Below, piece after piece: positions 1-8,378 of a stretch of 10,410 nucleotides of DNA. The notes under the pieces were generated by a model, which was not told where the DNA came from, did not search any database, and saw only the letters and a program-made list of their open reading frames with translations. The stretch lies in the NCBI GenBank assembly GCA_003024985.2, contig PXIH01S0018414.1. One strand, 5' to 3'. A program made the translations under genes and the position numbers. Position 1 is the first letter of the stretch, and each line of letters begins with the position of its first letter. Origin of the DNA: Euperipatoides rowelli. Taxonomy: Eukaryota; Onychophora; Udeonychophora; Euonychophora; Peripatopsidae.

Positions 1-351
1 TAATAATATTTTCATAATTATAATAATTTGTACATGTATAATTAGTATGTGCTTCCTACGATGTGTAAAATCACTAGGATAAATTCCAAACATAATAAAT
101 AATAAACTGTTTGAGTAATAACGTATTGCTAAGCAGTAACAAGCAGTAAGACTATAATAAATAAACTTTGCCTACTTACCCAAAATAACAATGTTTTGCT
201 CATGTAAAAATCGGAACTACTTATACAAAATGCCTGATATGGCAGTAACAGGCTATCCATCCAAAATAACATTATTTTCCCTCCAAAATAAAACACAACT
301 TTGGCGTCTAGGCACAGACCGAACTGAAAGCAACTGTCTATGTACACTCCC
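1..351. other. AT-rich non-coding sequence, no gene seen
   Basis: No open frame here has protein-like composition. The frames on either strand near 129-373 are short and overlap each other, as expected by chance. Two small direct repeats are visible: AAGCAGTAA occurs twice around 134-150, and AAAATAACA-like blocks occur three times between about 180 and 300. These are too short to assign to a known element. Confidence 0.5.
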
Positions 352-472
352 ATTGGCTATTTTCTTAGGCTAAAAGACCAATGTAAAATCAGCCATCGTT
401 TCTAAACCTGCAGCTGAATCCGACCGTCTGATATAAAAAGGAAAACTTTCTTTTGTTCAACACTTTTCAGTC
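352..472 (+). promoter_or_regulatory. candidate RNA polymerase II core promoter
   Basis: A TATA box (TATAAAAA) lies at 432-439. A TCAGTC initiator-like motif lies at 467-472, with its A at 469. Two CCAAT-type motifs lie upstream: ATTGG at 352-356 on the reverse strand and CCAAT at 378-382. This order is the usual arrangement of an animal TATA promoter. The TATA-to-initiator distance (T at -37) is longer than the usual -31 or so, so the start site could instead be nearer 459-463. Sequence downstream becomes less AT-rich and holds possible splice donors (GGGTAAAC near 486, GGGTAATA near 514). No downstream coding exon is visible, so this is inference from short motifs that arise easily by chance in AT-rich DNA. 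It could also be the promoter inside a transposon terminal repeat. Confidence 0.3.
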
Positions 473-800
473 AGATCGTTAGCCAGGGGTAAACTGACCC
501 TGAAATCCAGCCTGGGTAATACACAGTAGAATAACCCATAAGTGATAAGCCTTAGTCGGCTTATCTTTATAAACCATTTCACGGATGTAATAAAATAAGC
601 TAGCTAAGTTTACGAGCCAGTCTTAGGTTCACAAATACCTTGGCCCTGTATAAGGCCTTATGCACTGTCAGCATTTGGTCTTCCCTTTCCCCTCAGTAGT
701 CAGGGACTGATAGTAAGATTGTGCAATCACTGTGTATCCAGAAGAAGACCTCATCTGCAACTAACCGGCCGGTTCTGCCACAAGCACTGTTTATGATAAA
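469..800. other. GC-richer island with palindromes, identity unknown
   Basis: This stretch is clearly less AT-rich than the flanks and lacks a convincing open frame; the longest readable peptide, around 600-700, is about 30 codons between stops. It holds three perfect symmetric sequences: a hairpin at 544-565, the palindrome ATAAGGCCTTAT near 650-661, and AACCGGCCGGTT at 763-774. It may be an untranslated first exon plus intron start, a non-coding RNA, or an old transposon fragment. A tRNA-type A/B-box reading was considered and is too poor to support a SINE. Confidence 0.35.
544..565. repeat. perfect 8-bp stem hairpin
   Basis: GATAAGCC (544-551) and GGCTTATC (558-565) are exact inverted copies separated by the 6-base loop TTAGTC. 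No T-run follows, so it does not look like a polymerase III terminator. Function unknown. Confidence 0.6.
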
Positions 801-1361
801 CCTAGTGAAGCACACACACACATCCAATATAATTACGCATTGTTTCTTATTTCTTACGAGCTCATAATATTTTGTTATTAGTTATTAGTAATCCTAATAT
901 ATTATTATTTTGGCACAAAACTGTTGTGATACTATTGCTATTACCGTAGGGAAACATCCCATAATAAAATAAGCCAAAAGAAATATTGTTATAATCTATT
1001 ACATTTAAATATTTTTGGCAAATAACATCAATTGTGAATTCTGTATTTCAATGCTGCTCGTATTCTTGTTCTTCCAATATAGCGGGGTCAATATTAAAAT
1101 AAATAGTAAAAAAAAAAATTAAAAAATCCTTTCATTTGACTTTTAATCCTTACAATTATTCAGTTACAGTATCTGACATCCCTCTATTTTGTTCATAAAC
1201 ATTTACTTACATAAATATTTACTTTATAAGAATACTTATTAAAGGCTCAATAGTTAGATATCTAATAAACTAAGAATAAATAATACTTTGTGTTGTGCAG
1301 TGCAGGTTCCAAAGTTGTCGGAAGTGCTATTCCGTATAAAACATACTGTATATAATGTATA
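801..1361. other. AT-rich non-coding spacer
   Basis: I see no gene, RNA or recognisable repeat here. The segment contains a short CA run near 812-821, an A-run near 1109-1118 and scattered AT-rich low-complexity sequence. All reading frames are closed by frequent stops. Confidence 0.5.
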
Positions 1362-1363
1362 TA

Positions 1364-1947
1364 TAGTCAAACCTGTCTTGGGAGACCCCTGCTATTAGAG
1401 ACCACCTACTTTTAATGACCACAATTTCATTTCACCGATCAATTTTTCACACAAATGACCTCTTATTAAAGACCAATATTAACCTGACCAGTGGCCAGCC
1501 TTTTAAAATTCCAAGCATTGAATTCAACCTTTTTTATAAGACCATGAATGTATTAGCAACTTGTTTCACAAACTAGAAAGTTGGCCTTTTTTTTTATTCA
1601 CAGACAAAATTAATGAAAAAGCAAATCTAAATAAATTTGTAAATGCCTTAAAATGTAACATTATACTTAATTCAATACAGTATTGGGCTTTTTGAGAAAA
1701 CACTATTTGTTGAAAAAGAGGGAAGGTCATTTTAGAAATTACCTCTTTTGAAAGACCATTATTTAATAGCAGAAGTATTGGTCTCTCAAGACAGGTTTTC
1801 TTTTGAGAGACCACCTGTTTTGAGAGACCTTTATTTCATGGCCGATGGGGTGGTCACTCAAGACAGGTTTTCTTTTGAGAGACCACCTGTTTTGAGAGAC
1901 CTTTATTTCATGGTTGAAGTAGTGGTCTCTCAAGACAGGTTTTACTT
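1364..1947. mobile_element. non-autonomous DNA transposon (MITE-like) with amplified right end
   Basis: The left end reads AGTCAAACCTGTCTTGGGAG (from 1365). The right end, read on the other strand from 1946, gives AGTAAAACCTGTCTTGAGAG. The terminal inverted repeats therefore agree at about 20 of 22 positions through the following AGACC. A TA dinucleotide lies just outside on each side (1362-1363 and 1948-1949), a tentative target duplication. The left half carries repeated GACC-type blocks (AGAGACCACC, AATGACCAC, AATGACCTC, AAGACCA) between about 1380 and 1490, and the right half is a tandem array of the same motif. There is no transposase frame, so mobilisation would have needed a protein supplied in trans. 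Similar ends (AAACCTGTCT...GACC) occur, from memory, as interspersed repeats in several marine invertebrates. I do not assign a superfamily. Confidence 0.65.
1725..1941. repeat. 72-bp tandem repeat derived from the transposon end
   Basis: GGTCTCTCAAG-type starts fall at 1780, 1852 (GGTCACTCAAG) and 1924, giving an exact 72-bp period over two near-identical full units plus the terminal copy. A shorter, diverged unit begins at about 1725; it matches if 17 bp (corresponding to 1814-1830 of the next unit) are removed. Each full unit contains a 17-bp inverted repeat with one mismatch: arms 1780-1796 and 1813-1829 around a 16-base spacer, repeated at 1852-1868 and 1885-1901. Because 72 is a multiple of three, a frame stays open across the array as a 24-residue repeat (within 1748-2005), which I regard as a by-product and not a gene. 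Confidence 0.85.
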
Positions 1948-2399
1948 TACAGTGCTATGCTTCAGGTACATTCTTAGTCTAGCAAAGGACTTTTATATGC
2001 TATAAATATTGTTTCCTACCACAAATACCAGGATGGAGAACATCACTAAAGACAGGGAACTTATAGCACTTTACATACCAGGATGATGCATGGATCCTCT
2101 GCATTATCACACCCTGGATGATACACTACTAACAAGAAAAGTATTCCTGTACATATCTTCTTCCCTATACTCTCTACAATCAAATAACCTGATTGCCTAG
2201 AAACATCTACTTCCTGTAAGCCATATGTCAATCAGCCCACTGCAAAAGCCACCAGAAGTCATCAGCACTGGAGAGCAAATAAAACTGGGCTTCTTACTCC
2301 AAACTTTCTCAGAAGTCTAATGACTTCAGAGTGTGGGGCTATAGCTAAAGTACTATTTTGGTGCCAAAATGGAGACATCATGACTATAGATATAGCCTA
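1948..2399. other. spacer between two transposons
   Basis: There is no coding signal; the longest methionine-started frame near 2033 stops after 17 codons. It holds one copy of the 39-bp duplicated block (1976-2014). ATACCAGGATG occurs twice (2025-2035 and 2075-2085). A near-perfect palindrome, ATTTTGG-TG-CCAAAAT, lies at 2355-2370, and GAAGTC-TAAT-GACTTC lies near 2312-2327. These may be pieces of older repeats, but I cannot assign them. Confidence 0.45.
1976..2014 (+). repeat. 39-bp direct repeat, copy A (outside the hAT)
   Basis: This is an exact copy of 2856-2894, from AGTCTAGC to ATATTGTTT. Flanking bases differ on both sides. It lies about 30 bp beyond the end of the 1364-1947 element. 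Confidence 0.95.
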
Positions 2400-2407
2400 C
2401 ATGAATC
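2400..2407 (+). repeat. target site duplication, left (CATGAATC)
   Basis: CATGAATC directly precedes the CAGTGTTGGGG end and recurs exactly at 4210-4217. Eight bases is the standard duplication length for the hAT superfamily. Confidence 0.92.
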
Positions 2408-2589
2408 CAGTGTTGGGGAAGTTACTTGAAAAAAATAATTGAGTAAAATTAAAGCTACTTGCTTAAAAAAGTAATTAAGTACTGAGTAAATTACTCACTA
2501 TAAAAAAGGAATTGAGTAAAAGTAAAGTACTTTACAAAGTAACTTAAAAGTTACAAGTTACTTTGCAATTAAAAATTTTCAAATCGAAC

Positions 2590-2935
2590 TTTGAATGGGA
2601 TCTAGGTAAAAAGCACTGGAGAAATATGTGCTCAGGGCTCCACAAGGGGCTGTAGTCCCAGGGCCAGGGGGGCTCCTACGCATGAATGACTTCCATTACA
2701 ACCTACATAGTAGTAACGAGGAAGCAGGCGCTGGGAGGGGCATGTATGACCAAACTACATAGACATAACATACTTAACAGCCCCCCTTCCCCAAGAGTAG
2801 TCTTGTAACACCTAACAAAATATTCCAACAGCAAAAAAAAAAAAAGCTTATCAAAAGTCTAGCAAAGGACTTTTATATGCTATAAATATTGTTTAAAGTC
2901 CCAGGGCCCCTGATTACCCCCTCCCCCCAATCTTA
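2590..2935. other. GC-richer core inside the hAT element
   Basis: This segment has G and C runs, and AGTCCCAGGGCC occurs twice (2654-2665 and 2897-2908). No coding frame is supported on either strand. It also contains copy B of the 39-bp repeat, so part of the interior appears patched from elsewhere. Confidence 0.4.
2856..2894 (+). repeat. 39-bp direct repeat, copy B (inside the hAT)
   Basis: Exact copy of 1976-2014. It sits between an A-rich stretch (2832-2845) and the second AGTCCCAGGGCC block, within the hAT interior. Confidence 0.95.
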
Positions 2936-3776
2936 TCATTTACAATTACATGACTGGTCTTTATTAATTACAGCTAAACCTATAAATAACTGATATAAAA
3001 ATAAATCAAATTAAAGAACTAAATATTAAGTATGAATAAATGAGTATTTATTGATTTTCATCTGGATATAATTTTTAATAAACTATTTTTTTTTTTTTAT
3101 TATATTGGAAATTGGAATAATGAGGTATCAGTTATCAGTTAACAAGCCACTATTTCAACCTGATTGATACTTTACAAGAAGTTTTGTCAAGTTTTTAAAT
3201 AAAAACACAAAATAAACACAATTATAAATACAAGGACAAATAAGACAATAAAAAATATGCAAATACAAAACACCCAAATAGACTATATATGCGGAATTGC
3301 TCAATTGTGAAACTCAATGTGTAAGTTTATATAGATCTATGGGATAGCAAAAATACTTGAATAATAATCTGAAATAACAAAACTGCAGCAGGTTACTGTA
3401 CTCTATAATCATCTTTGCTTCTGCATTGATTACAGAAATGATTACCATATTATATTTATAATTCAAACTCTAAATATAATAAGATTCTCAATATAAAATT
3501 AGCCTAGTAAAATTTTCCCCCCATTTCTTGTTAAATACCACCCCCCTCCCCATACTAAACAGATGTTCTTATTAAACATTTTTCCTCAACAGGAAAAAAA
3601 AATTGAATGCATCAACAGTTTCGGACATTTTGAAATTGAAAAAAATAAAATGAAATAAAGATAGCCTAATGTTTTAAACTATAACTTTTGATAAAGAAGC
3701 TGAATAGCCTGGCTCATAAAAGCAGTCTAAGTGGATAAAGAAAGACTAGTTGAGAGTAAAATTGTCATTTCAAAAC

Positions 3777-3802
3777 TTTTTTTTTTTTTTTAAAAAAAAA
3801 AA
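3777..3802. repeat. T15-A11 homopolymer junction
   Basis: A run of 15 T is followed immediately by 11 A. Such a self-complementary block can fold back, and its length is likely variable or error-prone in assembly. Confidence 0.9.
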
Positions 3803-4209
3803 CACTTAACAAATATCAAAACAAAACCAAATGAATCATCAATATATTTTTTTTAATTGCTATTATTTGATAATTATAAAAATAAACGGAAGACGGTTAG
3901 AAGATGACAATTCAACTTTATTTGTTTAGCATTCTTTGAAGACTAATTAATTTGTTGGTTTTAGAGAGAAATTTTAAATAGAATAAAATAATGAAAAAAG
4001 CAATTAGTTTTTTTAATGTAAATATTTTTTATATAATGAAATTGAACTTAGTAATTGAAAAAGTAACTTGAGTGAAAGTTCTGGATTTTTGTACTCATCA
4101 TGAGTACAAGTTACTCTGTCAAAAATGTAATTCGTTACTGGGTAAGTTACTTGAAAAAGTAATTTGTTACAGTAATTCGTTACTTTTAAAAAGTTACTCC
4201 CCAAGACTG

Positions 4210-4217
4210 CATGAATC
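4210..4217 (+). repeat. target site duplication, right (CATGAATC)
   Basis: Exact copy of 2400-2407, immediately after the CCCCAAGACTG end of the hAT element. Confidence 0.92.
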
Positions 4218-5614
4218 TCAGGAATGGTAATATCAATCTTATTTGTATTTTGCATCCGTGCACACTTATAGTTTTGCATATCAACATAGTTTACGCTAAA
4301 CCTGTATATAACTTACTGTGCTTCTACTGTATATAATACATTATTAAATATAAAAAAAATAGTTAATTTTATTTATTTTTTTTTACATTGAATTATATCC
4401 AAAGTGTCTTCTCTATTTGATTGTAATCATCCCTTTCTAGACAAACATCCGTTGGATGTACAATAAATTGTTATATACAGAATATAAAATAACCGTGTAT
4501 ATCTTAGCTGATACAGATAATCACATTTTACTCCAGCTTTTTAGAAAAATATATCTACAAAAGGGACCTTGAATCTAGCAATTTATGCAAAGAATCAAAA
4601 ATTGTATAACTATTATTTTATTTCAAGTTTTCCAACCAACTGCTTACCACGAGATGTTACAAACCCGTTCCGCAGCTTTGAATTGTTCTAATTCAAAATT
4701 GCAGTATCGGCACTTTTTAATCTGTGTAGGCTTGTAAACAACATTTAATATATTGCAAATAAAAATAAAACTATATCCCTGAGACCTCATGTTTTAAATT
4801 ATCCAAAAGTAAAGTTAGTTGTTTTTTTAAGCCATTTTTTTTTGTCAAGTTATAAATTGCTCATTATAACTCGTGTGCTAGCCTTAGTAAACAATTGATT
4901 ATAACCATGTTTTTACCTAATGAAAGTAATTTTGATGGTCTTTGTGCATAACAATTATTATTCTGCAAAATGAATACAAATACCAGTTTTGAAAATTTAT
5001 TCTCAAGCAGCAGCAATTGAAACTAAAAACTATACTGCAATGCTGTTGGAGTGAACAACTCATATTTATTATGAGAATGTTTTGTGACCCAAACATTATT
5101 ATTGGTCAAAATGTAACAATAATATAAATTAATTTTCTATGAATTTTTTTTTTTTTAATAAATATTTTTTGACTGCATCGTTAGTATATAGTATAAAAAC
5201 TACAGCCTTAATAAAAATTAATAAGATTGTGATTTTCTTAAATATTCATATTTGTTTTAAATAAAAATAATTAAGAAAAGCTTTTTTATGTGTTTGTTAA
5301 CAGTAGCAGAAAATCCCATTACTTTAATTATAATAGCTGTGATAATTAATAATTAAAAATTACATTATTAGTTAATTCCTCAAATATCGTTTTTTGTTGT
5401 TGTTGTTGTATATATAGGAGGGGAAGGGGAGCTAAAATGTGACTACTGCCAATTTAGCATACAAAACGGCATAAAAAAATTATAATAAAAGAAATGCTAT
5501 TTTTTTTAAAAATTCATTAAAATTAGCCAATAACTGTTATTAGTCTAATTTGCGAAATAGTAAAAGTTAAAAAGGATGATACAATAAAATATGCATGGTT
5601 TTATTAGATTCATT
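4218..5614. other. AT-rich spacer, no gene seen
   Basis: This is nearly 1.4 kb with no coding frame, no RNA gene and no recognisable transposon end. It contains many A and T runs and a small TTG microsatellite (five units, 5394-5408). It could be intron or intergenic DNA or decayed repeat sequence. Confidence 0.5.
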
Positions 5615-5622
5615 GTGATAAC
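5615..5622 (+). repeat. probable target site duplication, left (GTGATAAC)
   Basis: GTGATAAC precedes the TAGGGCCT tip. GTGATAAA follows the opposite tip at 7854-7861, a 7/8 match of the length expected for hAT. Confidence 0.65.
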
Positions 5623-6329
5623 TAGGGCCTCCGAATAGTAAAAAATTAAAAAATAGTGAAATATGGACATATATTATGTGCTGAAAATTGCTTAAATATG
5701 TAAGACTAAAAAAATTATGAAAGATGTAGCTTTTATTAAAAATTATTATTAATGGTACAATAAAATGAATAAAATATGTAATTTACTTTTATTTAAAAAT
5801 ATTTTTTTTTAATGGCGAAGTGCCATGGGCGGTATGAGAGATTTAATAGCTATTGTTTTTTAATTCAATCTTTCCTCACATTAGCCAGTGTGTTAAGAAG
5901 TGAGTAAAGGAAGCTTGTCATGTTAATGATTTTTCACATGAAATCAGGAAAGACAGATGTTTTAACTCTTTTGAAAATGAACTGGAAATTCTACATATTC
6001 TGTGAACTTAAAAAGCTTTGATGTTTTATCTTGAAGAACTTATTTTTAAAAATAAATGATCAATCTTTCAGTTTCTAATTAAGACAAAAGGACTTAGAGA
6101 TAGAAAGTATTGTGCTCTCTATAGATTTTATGCAAAAGTATGCTTCAACAGTAATCCCCCAAAAAGGTTTTTAAGACTAATTTATTTCAATGTTTTTATA
6201 AAGCCTGGGGAATATCTCATCTGGAAAAAGAAATTCACATTCAAAATAATATTATTTACAAAATTGAAGTTGATTGTAAAAAAAAACAAATAAACAATGA
6301 CTTATGTAAAAACATGAATTTATTCTTAA

Positions 6330-7457
6330 AATAAGGGAAACTCAGTGGCAATCTCAACCATTGACTTAAAAAAGGCTTTTGGCAGCGTTTCTATTGAGCT
6401 TCTTCTAATTAAACTAATTGATCTAAGTTTGCATGGAAAGGAATTGTATTGGTTTGCAAGCTACTCATATAATAGATCTCAAGTTGTCAAAATCTTAGAC
6501 AACTACTCTGACTATAAAACATCAAATTGCGGAATACCACGAGGATCAGTAATGGGACCTCTTTTATTTGTGATATTTATAAACGAATTACCATCAATAC
6601 TAAAAAGAAGTGACATCCATATATTTGCAGATGACATGATAACATCTATAGGCAAAAATTTAGACTTAGTTAAGTTAAATTTACAAAATGATATTGAAAA
6701 TCAAGACATCGCTTAACTCTAACTTACGTTGTATGAATGAATCAAAAACATGTACAGTTCTAGGATCTAGATCAACTTCACAAAAAGGAAAACGGACAAA
6801 TTCTTAATCACTATTGATGATACCATCATACATTTTTCAAACTCTATAAAGTTCTTAGGTATTACTACAGATTGTTATTTATCGTGGGAATCACATATAA
6901 ATAGCTTAACACAACCTATGGGCTTAGTTAAGTTATTATACAGGCTAAGAGGTAACTTATGTCAAAGTGATCTTTGTTCACTCTATAATGCTAGCATAGC
7001 CTCACAACATAATTATTGCGATTTGGTATGGGGAGTGTGCTCTATAGGTCTTCAAAAAAAGTTCAAATTGTACTAAATACGGCTGTGAGAGCCATAGTGT
7101 TTGGTGGTGGTGGTAGATCGAGTGCCTCAGGTGCACTAAAAAAACTAAATTGGTTNCCATTGAGCTTAAAAAGATCCCTCCATTACGGGCAACTGATTTA
7201 TAAAGGACTAAATGATATGGCACCTCAAGATCTAACTCAAATACTTAATATTAAAGATAAAAATATTACCCATAGCATTCAAACGATTTAAATCATCAAA
7301 TAACTAAAGTATAAACCACAGAAACACTACCGCTGGTGGGAAACCTTTCTCAAATATGGCTCCAGTGATTTGAAACTCTATACCCACTGAAATAAGAAAT
7401 TCAAGTACACTGAATATTTTCAGATACTATTATAATCATCTAATTATAATCATCTAA
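6330..7457 (+). pseudogene. reverse transcriptase of a non-LTR (CR1/Jockey-group) retrotransposon, 5'-truncated and frameshifted
   Basis: LINE reverse transcriptases copy the element's RNA at a nicked target site. Segment 1 (6330-6716) reads NKGNSVA, then motif A (TIDLKKAF, aspartate present), motif B (CGIPRGSVMGP, where most relatives have PQG) and motif C (IFADDM, both catalytic aspartates present). A stop at 6714 and further stops follow. The same frame reopens at 6798-7073 with IKFLGITTDCYLSWESHI, YRLRGNL and NYCDLVWG, the usual thumb/connection region. A shift in the A-run near 7053-7060 moves reading to another frame (7055-7291, with VLNTAVRAI and LKKLNW.PLSLKRSLHYG). The C-terminus returns to the first frame (7320-7457): the family's conserved WNSLP appears as stop-NSIP because TGG became TGA at 7371, followed by TEIRNSS. 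No endonuclease or ORF1 is present. It cannot make an active enzyme. Confidence 0.9.
7428..7454 (+). repeat. short tandem duplication at the end of the LINE coding relic
   Basis: TATAATCATCTAAT-type sequence is repeated with a 14-base period (TTATAATCATC at about 7430-7440 and again at about 7444-7454), probably replication slippage. Confidence 0.7.
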
Positions 7458-7853
7458 TCTCATTATAATGTTTTTCTGAGACGATTATGTCTTACCGTAT
7501 CAAATTGTTAATTACTTAAATTGTTAATATTATTTACACAAATTTGTTTTTTTAAATAGAAATAAATTATACCCTAAACGTGGGAATTTGCTTAGCATCA
7601 CTAGTTGATGAATTTTTCCTGATTATCTAATTATCCTTATACCTGTATTTCATATAGGCCTAAAAAGACTTTAAATATGTGAAAATATGTACGTATTTCA
7701 ACAATATGTAACTAAACCTAAAATATGTAATTATATGTAATATAAAAGTTATATCATTTGACTCAATTTTCAAGATCGATAAAACATTTCTTAATAAGCA
7801 TGTGATTAGCATTGAATTAAAAAACATTTATATTCATAAATATCCAGGCCCTA
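7458..7853. other. LINE 3' UTR followed by right part of the hAT-like element
   Basis: There is no coding frame. The LINE 3' end should lie somewhere here, possibly near the A-rich stretch at 7552-7570, but I see no clear poly(A) or matching target duplication. From about 7675 the ATATGT repeats and the AGGCCCTA tip belong to the hAT-like element. Confidence 0.45.
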
Positions 7854-7861
7854 GTGATAAA
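7854..7861 (+). repeat. probable target site duplication, right (GTGATAAA)
   Basis: Matches 5615-5622 at seven of eight positions and directly follows the AGGCCCTA tip. Confidence 0.65.
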
Positions 7862-8378
7862 AAAACAATCATCATTGTTTACATATAATATGAAATTCAA
7901 ATATTTTATTTGCTAATACAGTCGAATAATAAAGACATCTGAGGTGGATGTTAAAAATGTTATTAAATTGATTTGATTCCTCTATCAAACAGAAATGAAA
8001 TAATGAAATGATAATTATTTCTGTTAAATATCTCAAGTGTACAACATTGTTTTGCTCAATAATAGATGTTTTTAAAAGATTATTTTATATTTTAGCTTAT
8101 TTGTACAGTATATTGTCAAATCAGACTTATATTTAGATCCTTCAGAGACAGTTCCCCAGGATGTTTTGATCTAGTTGAGATCGCCACTCAGTACTACCTA
8201 GCATTATACCTGACAGCAAGACCTGTGTCACGCGTTGGCCCTCTGAATAAGGCTCGGAACCACTAATTATCAATTATTAATTTATCAATTTATTTGGATA
8301 GGACAGCTCGTTAATAATTAGGATATATTTTAACACAAGACTCTTTGATTTACCTGCAAATTGTAATGAAACAATAAA
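7862..8378. other. AT-rich spacer containing a GC-richer island
   Basis: No gene is supported. Most of the segment is low-complexity AT-rich sequence. The exception is 8140-8262, described separately. Confidence 0.5.
8140..8262. other. GC-richer island, possible SINE or exon relic
   Basis: Base composition changes abruptly to roughly balanced for about 120 bp, then returns to AT-rich. On the minus strand it contains GGTAGTACTGAGTGGCGATC, followed after about 20 bases by CATCCTGGGGAA. This loosely recalls the internal control region of 5S rRNA genes (AGTACT...GGAGACC...CCTGGGAA) used by SINE3-type elements, but the match is partial and could be coincidence. There is no stop-free frame long enough to argue for an exon. 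Identity unresolved. Confidence 0.25.

Larger units (their letters stand above)
2408..4209. mobile_element. non-autonomous hAT-superfamily transposon, complete
   Basis: The element is 1802 bp with an exact 8-bp target duplication. Its left end is CAGTGTTGGGGAAGTTACTT. The right end read on the minus strand is CAGTCTTGGGGAGTAACTTT, giving an 11/12 match over the first 12 bases. Both ends are packed with AAGTTACTT/AGTAACTT/AGTACTTT motifs (about 2420-2570 and 4055-4200), as expected for transposase binding sites. The interior has no transposase frame and is AT-rich, except for about 2590-2920, which is GC-richer with runs of G and C. The minus-strand frame at 4013-4279 runs through the right end into the flank and is not a gene. 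The exact target duplication suggests a relatively recent insertion. The superfamily call rests on the duplication length and the CAGTGTTGGG-type tips. Confidence 0.9.
5623..7853. mobile_element. old hAT-like element with a nested LINE
   Basis: The left tip is TAGGGCCTCCGAATA. The right tip read on the minus strand is TAGGGCCTGGATATT. The first eight bases match exactly and a weaker match follows. The flanks carry a 7/8 matching octamer. Subterminal ATATGT motifs occur five times at 7675-7738 and twice on the left (5696-5701 and 5774-5779), resembling hAT subterminal repeats. The 2231-bp span includes a LINE fragment from about 6330, so the original element was shorter, perhaps about 1 kb. 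No transposase can be read in the non-LINE parts. A frame free of stops at about 6060-6282 lacks a start and matches nothing I recognise. Confidence 0.6.

Noticed and set aside
129-373. Overlapping open frames on both strands (74 and 60 codons)
   Set aside because: They overlap on opposite strands, have no recognisable domain and are of chance length.
602-640. tRNA-like A and B boxes suggesting a SINE
   Set aside because: The A-box match has a mismatch, the B box is partial, and the spacing is shorter than in tRNA genes.
1566-1814. 82-codon minus-strand frame
   Set aside because: It lies inside the non-autonomous transposon and partly in its repeat array, with no protein-like pattern.
1725-1941. 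CRISPR-like array
   Set aside because: The units are near-identical over their whole length with no variable spacers, and they lie at a transposon end in eukaryotic-looking DNA.
4013-4279. 88-codon minus-strand frame
   Set aside because: It runs from flanking DNA through the hAT right end and its subterminal repeats. The residues simply translate those repeats.
6060-6282. Stop-free stretch in the frame upstream of the LINE
   Set aside because: It has no start codon and no similarity I can recognise to hAT transposase or to the LINE upstream domain. Likely chance in AT-rich DNA.
7002-7223. 73-codon minus-strand frame opposite the LINE
   Set aside because: It is a shadow of the LINE reading frame on the plus strand, which carries the conserved motifs.
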